Shown in pieces: positions 6,713-12,673 of a stretch of 12,673 nucleotides of DNA. The position numbers were made by a program, and so were the translations under genes. Under the pieces are notes generated by a model. That model worked only from the letters and a program-made list of their open reading frames with translations. It did no database searches and had not been told where the DNA came from. How positions within the stretch are numbered: the stretch's first letter is position 1; every line of letters starts with the position of its first letter. The stretch is from DAOTTI01 sp034437795 (GTDB lineage Bacteria > Chloroflexota > UBA11872 > UBA12225), in contig DAOTTI010000199.1 of NCBI GenBank assembly GCA_034437795.1, forward strand, positions 1 to 12,673, read 5' to 3'.

Positions 6713-6776
6713 GACAGCCGGCAGCGCGGATGGCCCTGCGGGGCCCCCGCGCAAATCTCCATGAGGGAGGAAGGGC

Positions 6777-7658
6777 GTGCGGGCATTCGCCTACTATGCC
6801 CCCCGCAGCCTTGCCGAGGCCGTCGGCATTTTGCAGCGCGAAGGCGACGGCGGCAAGGTGCTGGCCGGAGGGACGGACCTGTTGGTCCAGATCAAAGAGC
6901 GCGGCCTGGCCCCGCGCTACGTCGTGAGCCTGCGCGACGTCAGGGAACTGGCCACCATCTCCTATGACGAGAAGACCGGGCTGCGCATCGGCGCGGCGGC
7001 GAAGCTCAGCGACGTGGCCGCCCATCCGGTGGTCCAGGAACGGTACCCCATCCTGGTGGAGGGCGCTTCGCTGGTGGGGTCCCTCCAGATCCAGAACCTC
7101 GGCACCGTGGCCGGCAACCTCTGTAACGCGGCCCCTTCGGCCGACTGCGCCCCGCCGCTGGTGTGCCTGGACGCCTCCGTGCGCATCGCCGGCCCGCGGG
7201 GCGAACGCATCCTGCCCCTGACCGAGTTCTTCCTGGGTCCGGGCAGGACGGTCTTGCAGCCGGACGAGCTCGTGGCCGAGATCCTGGTGCCGCCACCGCC
7301 GCCCCGAAGCGGGGGGAGCTACGAGCGCTTCACGCCCCGCCAGGAGATGGATATCGCCGTCGTCGGCGTCGGCAGCTTCCTGCGCCTTGATGACGGGGAT
7401 CGCTGCGCTGAGGCGCGCATCTGCCTCGGCGCCGTGGCCCCCACCCCCATCCGCGCCAGGTCGGCTGAGAGCGTGCTGGTGGGCCGGCAGATCACGGCCG
7501 AAGTCCTGGATCAGGCGGCCGAGGCGGCCCAGCAGGACGCCCGCCCGATCACCGACCAGCGGGGCACGGCCGAGTACCGGCGCCATCTGGTCAAGGTCCT
7601 TACCCGCCGCACCCTGACCGCCGCCTGGCAGCATGCGCGGGGCCTCGACCTGCGCTAG
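6777..7658 (+). CDS. Molybdenum hydroxylase FAD-binding subunit (CoxM / XdhB type)
   Basis: A 293-residue flavoprotein that should accept electrons from the 2Fe-2S subunit and pass them on to an acceptor. The N-terminal FAD domain has the two family motifs: LAGGTDLL (29-36) and GSLQIQNLGTVAGNLCNAAP (101-120), followed by SADCAPPLVCLDA. The C-terminal part (about 180-290) matches the CO dehydrogenase flavoprotein C-terminal domain in length and in the pattern DIAVVGVGSFLRL and ICLGAVAPTPIRA. There is no 4Fe-4S insert of the kind found in 4-hydroxybenzoyl-CoA reductase. The start is GTG 6777 with GGGAGGAAGG ending three bases upstream. It is the first of three genes in the order FAD, 2Fe-2S, molybdopterin subunit, as in coxMSL operons, and is separated from the next by 310 bases of repetitive DNA. 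Confidence 0.93.
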   Translation: MRAFAYYAPRSLAEAVGILQREGDGGKVLAGGTDLLVQIKERGLAPRYVVSLRDVRELATISYDEKTGLRIGAAAKLSDVAAHPVVQERYPILVEGASLVGSLQIQNLGTVAGNLCNAAPSADCAPPLVCLDASVRIAGPRGERILPLTEFFLGPGRTVLQPDELVAEILVPPPPPRSGGSYERFTPRQEMDIAVVGVGSFLRLDDGDRCAEARICLGAVAPTPIRARSAESVLVGRQITAEVLDQAAEAAQQDARPITDQRGTAEYRRHLVKVLTRRTLTAAWQHARGLDLR

Positions 7659-7785
7659 CGCCGCGCCCAGAACGCCTTTGACACCTGTGCCAGTACCGGA
7701 AGGACCAGTGAACTGTCGGCCGGCTACACGGACACCGCCGAGGGCGCATCAGGGGCGACGGCTGCCCGCCGAGCGCCGTGTGCGC

Positions 7786-7964
7786 CGAGAACTCCCAGTA
7801 GCAGGATTGAGCACTGAGCAGGGAGAACGACCGGCTGAGCGCCGTGGCCGGAGACCGGACGCCTGAGAAGCACGGACCAAAGACAAAGAACGAAGAACTG
7901 ACACCTGAGCACTGAGAACCGAGAACTGCGAGCTGCAGACTGAGAACGGGGAGCGCTGAGAACC
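7786..7964 (+). repeat. Degenerate CTGAGAAC-type short repeats between operon genes
   Basis: The second half of the 310-base gap after the FAD subunit gene consists of worn repeats around CTGAGAAC and GAGCACTGAG: clear units lie at 7808-7818, 7863-7869, 7905-7919, 7919-7928, 7939-7947 and 7955-7963. They run up to five bases before the next start codon. Read on the other strand they give the familiar low-complexity SQFSVLS-like translation, which is not a real protein. The first part of the gap (7659-7785) shows nothing recognisable. Confidence 0.6.
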
Positions 7965-7968
7965 GATC

Positions 7969-8469
7969 ATGGCCAAGCTAGTTGTGAGCTTTGAACTCAA
8001 CGGGGTGCCGGTCGAGGTCCTGACCGAGCCCCACCGCACGCTGCTTGAAGTCCTGCGGGACACACTGGAGTACTATGGCACCAAGGAAGGCTGCGGCACG
8101 GGCGACTGCGGCGCCTGCACCGTGCTCCTGGATGGCCGGCCGATCACGTCCTGTCTGCTGCTGGCCCCCGAGGTGGAAGGGAGGAAGGTGACCACCGTTG
8201 AGGGTCTGGCCAGGGGCGGCCGGCTGCACCCCGTGCAGAAGGCCTTCATCGAGGCCGGCGGCCTGCAATGCGGGATCTGCACCCCCGGCATGATCATGTC
8301 TGCGGTCGCGCTCCTCGAGCGGAACCCCGCTCCGAGCGAGGCGGAGATCCGCTATGCCATCGCCGGCAATCTGTGCCGGTGTACGGGGTATGACAAGATC
8401 GTGCGCGCCGTCGAGGCGGCGGCAAGCCTGATGCGGGAGCCCAGGGACCACGCCGAGGCGGTGCGGTGA
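7969..8469 (+). CDS. Molybdenum hydroxylase 2Fe-2S subunit (CoxS / XdhC-type iron-sulfur subunit)
   Basis: A 166-residue electron-transfer subunit with both expected clusters. The plant ferredoxin-like cluster is bound by Cys42, Cys47, Cys50 and Cys62 (EGCGTGDCGACTV, then TSC). The second cluster is bound by Cys101, Cys104, Cys136 and Cys138 (LQCGICTPGMIMSA and NLCRCTGYDKIV). Length and spacing are those of the family and all eight ligands are present. It passes electrons from the molybdenum site to the FAD subunit. The start is ATG 7969; the nearest purine-rich stretch, GGGGAG at 7948-7953, is 15 bases upstream, so the ribosome site is poor and part of the repeat tract lies over it. No twin-arginine signal is present, so the complex is probably cytoplasmic. 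Confidence 0.95.
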   Translation: MAKLVVSFELNGVPVEVLTEPHRTLLEVLRDTLEYYGTKEGCGTGDCGACTVLLDGRPITSCLLLAPEVEGRKVTTVEGLARGGRLHPVQKAFIEAGGLQCGICTPGMIMSAVALLERNPAPSEAEIRYAIAGNLCRCTGYDKIVRAVEAAASLMREPRDHAEAVR

Positions 8470-8476
8470 TGGGGAG

Positions 8477-8531
8477 GTGGTGAACAAGTGGTGGTCGGGT
8501 GGTGATCAAGTGGTGATCAACTGGTGATCGA
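8477..8531 (+). repeat. Five tandem 11-bp repeats
   Basis: Consecutive 11-base units GTGGTGAACAA, GTGGTGGTCGG, GTGGTGATCAA, GTGGTGATCAA and CTGGTGATCGA begin at 8477, 8488, 8499, 8510 and 8521. The spacing is close to one DNA helical turn. They follow the stop of the 2Fe-2S subunit gene by seven bases. Confidence 0.9.
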
Positions 8532-8541
8532 CGACTACAAC

Positions 8542-8644
8542 TTGATCACCACCTGATCACGAGGCGCGCAGCGCCTGGACAGCCACCTGATCACAGCCAG
8601 GCGTAGCCGAGCGCAGCATCACTTGATCACCACCTGATCACTAC
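8542..8644 (-). repeat. Inverted copies of the 11-bp repeat
   Basis: The reverse complement of the 11-bp unit recurs as TTGATCACCAC at 8542-8552 and 8623-8633, each followed by a CTGATCAC unit (8553-8563, 8634-8644), with a further single unit at 8587-8597. Each 22-base inverted block could pair with the tandem block 8499-8520 at 19 or 20 of 22 positions. Between them CGCCTGG (8572-8578) and CCAGGCG (8597-8603) form another small stem. Together with the tandem set the region has eight GATC sites in 136 bases. It ends about 27 bases before the ribosome site of the large-subunit gene. Confidence 0.85.
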
Positions 8645-8684
8645 CGGTCTGCGACAATACATGCACTCACAGGGAGGTGAACCA

Positions 8685-11333
8685 ATGGCCACCATTGAAG
8701 CGCCCGCCGGCAAGCCGGCTGAGACGCCCGCCGCGCCGGCGACCCCCCACCGGCTGGTCATCGGCCAGCGCGTGCCCAAGTTCGAGGGGGTGGAAAAGGT
8801 CACGGGCAAGGCCCAGTACGGCGCCGACCTGAGCCGTCCGGGCATGCTCTGGGGCAAGCTCCTGCCCAGTCCCCACGCCCACGCCATTATCAAGCGCATC
8901 GACACCAGCCGCGCGCGCGCCATCCCGGGGGTCTTTGCCGTCATCACCGGCGCCGACCTGCCGCAGATCGTGGCGGAGATCTCGCAGACCACCCCGGCCC
9001 CCGAGGAGTTCGACGTGCCCTCCCGCGGCAAGCAGATCCTGGCCTGGAAGAAGGTGGTCTTTCATGGCCAGCCCGTTGCGGCCGTGGCGGCCCTCACCCC
9101 CTCTCTCGCCGAGGAGGCGCTAGCGGCCATCGATGTGGAGTACGAGGTGCTCAAGCCGGTGGTCGACGTGCTAGAGGCGATGCAGCCGGACGCGCCCCTG
9201 ATCCACGACAACGTCTTCACGGAGACGTTCGCGGGCAAGGCCCAGACGCCAAGCAACGTCTGCAAGCTGACCGAGCTCAGCCGCGGCGACGTGGACCAGG
9301 GCTTTGCCGAGGCGGACGTGGTGGTGGAGGAGACGTTCCGCACGGCCATGGTCCACCAGGGGTACATCGAGCCCCAGGCCACGCTGGCTGAGTATGGCCC
9401 AGACGGGCGGTTTACCATCTGGACCTCGACACAGGGGCAGTTCGGCGTCCGCGGAGGTGTCTCCGGCTTCCTCAAGATCCCGCCGCGGCGGGTGCGCGTC
9501 GTGGCCATGGAGATCGGCGGCGGCTTCGGCGCCAAGGGCGCTCAGACGCTGGAGCCCATCTGCGCCGTGCTCTCATACGTCACCGGCCGGCCGGTGAAGA
9601 TGCAGCTCACGCGCTCGGAGGTCCTGCGGGCCACCCGCCCCGCGCCCGACGCCGTGCTGTATGTCAAGCTCGGGGCCAGGAGGGACGGCACCCTGACCGC
9701 GGCCCGTGCCCGCTTTATCTGGGACGTGGGCGCCTATCCAGGCGGCGGCTCCACGGGCGGGATCAATACCGGCTTTGGCCCCTGGCGGATCCCCAACTTC
9801 TACATCGAGGGCTACGATGTGCTCACCAACCGGCCCAGTATCGGCGCCTACCGCGCCCCCAACGGGCCCCAGGGCGCCTTCGCCGTCGAGACGGCGCTGA
9901 ATATGCTGGCCGAGAAGCTGGGCATCAGCCCGCTTGAGCTGCGCCTCAAGAATGCCGTCGTGGAGGGCGACCGCAACCCGTCTGACGTGCCGTACCCGCG
10001 GATCGGGCTGGTCCAGACCCTGGAGGCGATCCAGCGCCACCCGTGCTGGACCGAGCCGGTGCCGCCAGCGTCGCGTCCCGGCTGGGTGCGTGGGCGCGGG
10101 CTGGCCTGTGGTCTGTGGGGCGGGGGCGTTGGCACATCCACGGCGCACGTCAACATCAACGAAGACGGCTCGGCCACCGTCGTCACCGGCGCGGTCGATC
10201 TGTCCGGCACGCGGACGACCATGGCCCAGATCGCAGCCGAGGAGCTCCAGATCCCGTACGAGCGGGTGAACGTCGTCCAGCCGGATACGGACGCCGCCCC
10301 GTTCAACAATCCCACCGGTGGCAGCCGCATCACGTACAGCCTCGGCACGGCGGTGCATCGCGCTGCCGTCGATGCGCGGACCAAGCTCAAGCAGCGGGCG
10401 GCGCAGCTGCTCAAGGTGCCGCCGGATGAGGTGGAATACCGCCAGGGCAAGTTCTGGGTCCGCTCCGACCCCGAGAGCAGCCTGACCCTGGCGCAGGTGG
10501 CCCGCGCCTCCATCGGCTCCGGCGAGGGCCCCGTCATCGGCACTGGTGAGGTCACGCACCTGCTCCGCGCCCCCGCCTTTGCCACCCAGGTGCTGGAGGT
10601 GGAGGTGGATCAGGAGACGGGGCTGGTGCAGGTGGTCAAGGCCACGGCGGCCCAGGACGTGGGCTGCGCCATCAACCCCACTGCCTGCGAGGGCCAGATC
10701 CAGGGCGGCGTCGCCCAGGGGATTGGCTGGGCCCTGACGGAAGAGTACGTCTACGATGAGCAGGGCCGGCTGCGTAACCCCAGCCTGCTCGACTACCGCA
10801 TGCCCACGGCCCTGGACGTGCCGAACATCGAGTGCATCCTGGTTGAGGTGCCCGCAGCCGACGGGCCGTACGGCGTGCGCGGCACCGGCGAGGTGCCGAT
10901 TGTGCCGGCGCCGGCGGCGATCGCCGCGGCGGTCCATGACGCTGTCGGGGGCTGGGTCACTGAGCTACCCATTACCGGCGAGCGCGTGCTCAAGGCGATG
11001 GCCGGTGCCGGCAAGGCCAAGGGCATCCCCGCCACCGTCGCGGGCGCGCCATCGGCCGTGAGCGACGCGCGGCGCGCCGTGCTCAGCGCGCAGCGTGTCG
11101 CCACGACGGCGCCTGCTCCGGCCCCTGGCACCGGTGCCGAGAAGCTGGCCACCGAGCGGGAGGACTACTGCGCCGAGGACGACGTGGAGGAGGCTCCCGC
11201 CGGCTCGCAGGCCGGTCGGCCGGCCAAGCCGCAGAGCGGCGGCGCTCCGACCAGGGCCACGCCTGAGATCAAGCTTGCCACGGAGGCCGAAGACTACTGC
11301 GCTGAAGACGACGTCGCCGAGCCAGAAAAATAG
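8685..11333 (+). CDS. Molybdenum hydroxylase molybdopterin-binding large subunit with repeat-bearing tail
   Basis: The 882-residue catalytic subunit of the xanthine dehydrogenase / CO dehydrogenase family. Start ATG 8685 is favoured over an in-frame ATG at 8661 because AGGGAGGTGA (8671-8680) lies at ideal distance. The small N-terminal hammerhead domain is seen as VPKFEGVEKVTGKAQYGADL (23-42). Cofactor-binding landmarks follow: STQGQFGVR, EIGGGFGAKG (276-285), the active-site loop AYRAPNGPQ (388-396) and GTGEVPIVPAP with the likely catalytic Glu736. The loop is not AYxCSFR, so it is not a form I CO dehydrogenase; the substrate is open (aldehyde, purine, N-heterocycle or other). The normal family end is near residue 774. 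A further 108 residues, Ala/Pro-rich, carry KLATEREDYCAEDDV (820-834) and KLATEAEDYCAEDDV (863-877), the second almost at the C-terminus. Confidence 0.93.
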   Translation: MATIEAPAGKPAETPAAPATPHRLVIGQRVPKFEGVEKVTGKAQYGADLSRPGMLWGKLLPSPHAHAIIKRIDTSRARAIPGVFAVITGADLPQIVAEISQTTPAPEEFDVPSRGKQILAWKKVVFHGQPVAAVAALTPSLAEEALAAIDVEYEVLKPVVDVLEAMQPDAPLIHDNVFTETFAGKAQTPSNVCKLTELSRGDVDQGFAEADVVVEETFRTAMVHQGYIEPQATLAEYGPDGRFTIWTSTQGQFGVRGGVSGFLKIPPRRVRVVAMEIGGGFGAKGAQTLEPICAVLSYVTGRPVKMQLTRSEVLRATRPAPDAVLYVKLGARRDGTLTAARARFIWDVGAYPGGGSTGGINTGFGPWRIPNFYIEGYDVLTNRPSIGAYRAPNGPQGAFAVETALNMLAEKLGISPLELRLKNAVVEGDRNPSDVPYPRIGLVQTLEAIQRHPCWTEPVPPASRPGWVRGRGLACGLWGGGVGTSTAHVNINEDGSATVVTGAVDLSGTRTTMAQIAAEELQIPYERVNVVQPDTDAAPFNNPTGGSRITYSLGTAVHRAAVDARTKLKQRAAQLLKVPPDEVEYRQGKFWVRSDPESSLTLAQVARASIGSGEGPVIGTGEVTHLLRAPAFATQVLEVEVDQETGLVQVVKATAAQDVGCAINPTACEGQIQGGVAQGIGWALTEEYVYDEQGRLRNPSLLDYRMPTALDVPNIECILVEVPAADGPYGVRGTGEVPIVPAPAAIAAAVHDAVGGWVTELPITGERVLKAMAGAGKAKGIPATVAGAPSAVSDARRAVLSAQRVATTAPAPAPGTGAEKLATEREDYCAEDDVEEAPAGSQAGRPAKPQSGGAPTRATPEIKLATEAEDYCAEDDVAEPEK
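11142..11321 (+). repeat. Two coding copies of an EDYCAEDDV motif
   Basis: Bases 11142-11192 and 11271-11321 encode two 17-residue segments that agree at all but two residues (Arg/Ala and Glu/Ala). At six of the conserved codons the DNA differs only at silent positions (CTG/CTT, ACC/ACG, GAG/GAA twice, GCC/GCT, GTG/GTC). The copies are therefore old and held at protein level rather than recent DNA duplicates. They are 129 bases apart, start to start. Confidence 0.85.
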
Positions 11334-11466
11334 CAGGCTCGCCCTGCGCCGGAAACGGACCTCCCGTCCGCGTCCCGTCGCCCGCAACGGATCTCGCCAT
11401 CGGGTCACGCCGCCGCCAACGGTGGCGAGGTTTGCCTGCACGCCTGCCGGCATCCGTCCAACGTTT

Positions 11467-11505
11467 GCTCTCCCAAGGGGAGAGGGCCAGGGTGAGGGCC
11501 CCGCC
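11467..11505 (+). repeat. Dispersed palindromic repeat, copy 4
   Basis: CTCTCCC (11468-11474) and GGGAGAG (11478-11484) with the tail GGCCAGGGTGAGGGCCCCGCC. It is in the 317-base gap between the hydroxylase large subunit and the phospholipase-like gene; the rest of that gap (11334-11466) shows no gene. Confidence 0.7.
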
Positions 11506-11510
11506 TAACG

Positions 11511-11550
11511 CTCCCTCTCCCTGGGGGAGAGGGCCAGGGTACGGGCTCTG
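11511..11550 (+). repeat. Dispersed palindromic repeat, copy 5
   Basis: Perfect 9-bp stem CCCTCTCCC (11513-11521) / GGGAGAGGG (11525-11533) with loop TGG and the tail CCAGGGTACGGGCTCTGC. It is in tandem with copy 4, the same way round, about 45 bases apart. Confidence 0.75.
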
Positions 11551-11650
11551 CTGGCAAAGCACTAACCATGTCCCTCCGCGGCTCCGGCTGAGGACATAAA
11601 GGCTGAGGGTGACCCAGGCATCCGGGCTATGCTTTGATGGTGGCTTGGCG

Positions 11651-12406
11651 ATGCCGCGTGCGCGCTGCCATTGGGCCATGCTCGCTCGCACCCGCGACGC
11701 GCTCAGGGAGGCGTCGCCGGCGGCGTATGTCCTGGCGCAGGCGCACCGCGGCGAGTACTTTGCCGGTGGCGTGGCGCCGGACGCGCTGCGCCTCTTCGGC
11801 GGCGCCGACAAATTCAGCACCCATTTCTACGACGACGAGCGTCCCGAGACGTGGGAGCAGGTAGTGGAGACCATCCGGCGCCTCCATCCGCCGGTGGCCC
11901 GGCCGGGCGAACTTCCCGCGGCGTCGCGCGCCTGGATGCTCGGCTACCTGTCTCACGTCCTAACGGACATCGCCTACTGGCGCCACGTGCTCGCTCACCT
12001 GCCCCGCTTCCCCGAGCAGCCCGAACTGCATCACGGCGCCTGGATCCTGGCCGACCAGGTCGCGCGGCCTCCCGCAGACGAGCGGGCGGTGGACGCCGAA
12101 GCCGTCTCCTTTGCTGCCGCGCCGCCCTGGGTCCGCGAGGCGCCCGTGCGCCAGATGCTGGCGCGCCTCACCGGGCGCATCCTGCTGCCCGATGACACCT
12201 GGCCGGCAGAGGTGGCCTATTACCGCAGCCGGCCGGACGCCGCGGGCAGGACCGACGAGGAGTTACTGGCCACCTACCGGCCCCAGTGGGAGGCCGCCCT
12301 GGAGGCGGCCAGGGCCGCCATTCCCCCCGGCGCCTGGGCCGCCTTCCAGCAGGAAGCGGTCGACGGCGCCGTGCGCGCCGTCCTGGCCTACCTGGACGGC
12401 GCCTGA
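11651..12406 (+). CDS. Zinc-dependent phospholipase C-like protein
   Basis: A 251-residue, mostly helical protein with the residue pattern of the zinc-dependent phospholipase C / S1-P1 nuclease fold: MPRARCHWAML with His7, GGVAPDALRLFGG with Asp44, STHFYDDE with His58, GYLSHVLTDIAYWRHV with His102 and Asp106, and HHGAWILADQ with His127/128. These are the usual Zn ligands in the usual order. No signal peptide is visible, unlike secreted phospholipases, which suggests an intracellular or untypical role. The start ATG 11651 is chosen because family members begin MPxxxxH and a TATGCT -10-like box lies at 11628-11633; an upstream in-frame GTG at 11609 would add 14 residues. It is preceded by two palindromic repeats and appears to be a single-gene unit. 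Its substrate is not known; cleavage of a phosphodiester is inferred from family. Confidence 0.82.
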   Translation: MPRARCHWAMLARTRDALREASPAAYVLAQAHRGEYFAGGVAPDALRLFGGADKFSTHFYDDERPETWEQVVETIRRLHPPVARPGELPAASRAWMLGYLSHVLTDIAYWRHVLAHLPRFPEQPELHHGAWILADQVARPPADERAVDAEAVSFAAAPPWVREAPVRQMLARLTGRILLPDDTWPAEVAYYRSRPDAAGRTDEELLATYRPQWEAALEAARAAIPPGAWAAFQQEAVDGAVRAVLAYLDGA

Positions 12407-12436
12407 GCCCGCCGGCCCATTCCCCACAGGGCGGGC
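12407..12436 (+). terminator. Hairpin directly after the phospholipase-like gene
   Basis: GCCCGCC (12407-12413) pairs with GGCGGGC (12430-12436) around a 16-base loop, starting the base after the stop codon. It lacks a T-run, so termination is likely Rho-assisted or the hairpin only protects the 3' end. Confidence 0.4.
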
Positions 12437-12456
12437 TGCCGCCAGCCGCGACCTAT

Positions 12457-12507
12457 GGCGGAGCCCTCACCCTCGCCCTCTCCCAAAGGGAGAGGGAACT
12501 CCTCGCT
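12457..12507 (-). repeat. Dispersed palindromic repeat, copy 6 (inverted)
   Basis: Perfect stem CCCTCTCCC (12476-12484) / GGGAGAGGG (12488-12496) with loop AAA. In minus orientation it reads GAGTT before the core and GGGTGAGGGCTCCGCC after it, matching copy 1 closely. Confidence 0.75.
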
Positions 12508-12556
12508 GGCCATGGCCCTCGTTCCTCGTCGCGGTGTCGAAGACGCGGCGGGGCCA

Positions 12557-12663
12557 AGCCCCACAGCCGCGGCCATCGTTCCCCCTCTCCGTGTCGGAGA
12601 GGGGACGGCGCGCCCAGCCCCACAGCCGCGGCCATCGTTCCCCCTCTCCGACACGGAGAGGGG
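12557..12663. repeat. 48-bp direct repeat pair, each with a hairpin, loops inverted
   Basis: Bases 12557-12604 and 12616-12663 are identical at 45 of 48 positions. Each ends in a CCCTCTCCG...CGGAGAGGG hairpin, and the only difference is the three-base loop: TGT in the first, ACA in the second, which is its reverse complement. They are related in core to the other palindromic repeats but have their own left flank. The rest of 12508-12673 shows no gene. Confidence 0.8.
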
Positions 12664-12673
12664 GCCAGGGGGT

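Noticed and set aside
6597..7634. A 345-codon minus-strand frame over the FAD subunit gene
   Set aside because: The plus-strand protein carries complete FAD motifs; the minus frame runs through a palindromic repeat and has no domain.
7749..8063. Minus-strand frame with an SQFSVLS-like repeat peptide
   Set aside because: It is the translation of the CTGAGAAC repeats and overlaps the start of the 2Fe-2S gene.
8477..8644. CRISPR array or replication iterons
   Set aside because: Units are 11 bases with no spacers, and no cas, rep or DnaA-box cluster is near; the array sits inside an operon.
8661..8684. Upstream ATG for the large subunit
   Set aside because: The ideal ribosome site AGGGAGGTGA would then be inside the coding region; ATG 8685 fits it.
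9573..10937. A 454-codon open frame on the minus strand
   Set aside because: Antisense to the molybdopterin subunit, low complexity and without any recognisable domain.
6777..11333. Aerobic CO dehydrogenase (coxMSL)
   Set aside because: Gene order agrees, but the large subunit lacks the AYxCSFR loop that marks form I enzymes, so no cox symbols were assigned.

Overview
This is a compact, very GC-rich bacterial chromosome segment. The clearest taxonomic hint is the style of several small genes: the XRE regulator over a four-helix membrane protein, the ArsR/ABC exporter pair and the zinc phospholipase-like protein all resemble genes of Chloroflexota (Thermomicrobia-like lineages). That is an inference from memory of families, not a search result. 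No phage, plasmid, transposase, CRISPR, tRNA or rRNA signal is visible.

Layout. (a) 1-722, minus: a GNAT acetyltransferase that runs off the left edge. It is preceded by a leader (about 781-1000) with a good intrinsic terminator, several possible competing helices and an Arg-rich 47-codon reading frame with a strong Shine-Dalgarno. (b) 1052-3212, minus: an apparent operon of an XRE-type regulator, a small membrane protein and serine hydroxymethyltransferase (glyA). (c) 3213-3606: a gene-free stretch holding a facing pair of palindromic repeats. (d) 3607-6483, minus: an ArsR-type regulator and an ABC exporter half-transporter behind one promoter, with a perfect 12-bp palindrome lying between its -35 and -10. 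The ABC protein has an unusual ~86-residue insert between its signature motif and Walker B. (e) 6777-11333, plus: a three-subunit molybdenum hydroxylase in the order FAD subunit, 2Fe-2S subunit, molybdopterin subunit (the coxMSL order), substrate unknown. Both gaps between subunits are filled with short-repeat DNA, and the large subunit ends in a ~108-residue tail that carries the same 15-residue acidic, cysteine-containing motif twice. (f) 11651-12406, plus: a zinc-dependent phospholipase C-like protein. (g) 12407-12673: gene-free, rich in hairpin repeats.

How it works together. The hydroxylase subunits should assemble into one enzyme that passes electrons from a Mo site through two 2Fe-2S clusters to FAD. 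The ArsR protein probably represses itself and the exporter. glyA supplies one-carbon units. The other genes are independent neighbours. All intergenic regions carry copies of a dispersed CCCTCTCCC/GGGAGAGGG palindrome. The strongest candidates for something undescribed are the duplicated C-terminal motif of the hydroxylase, the 11-bp repeat block inside its operon, the possible attenuator in front of the acetyltransferase, and the ABC insert.
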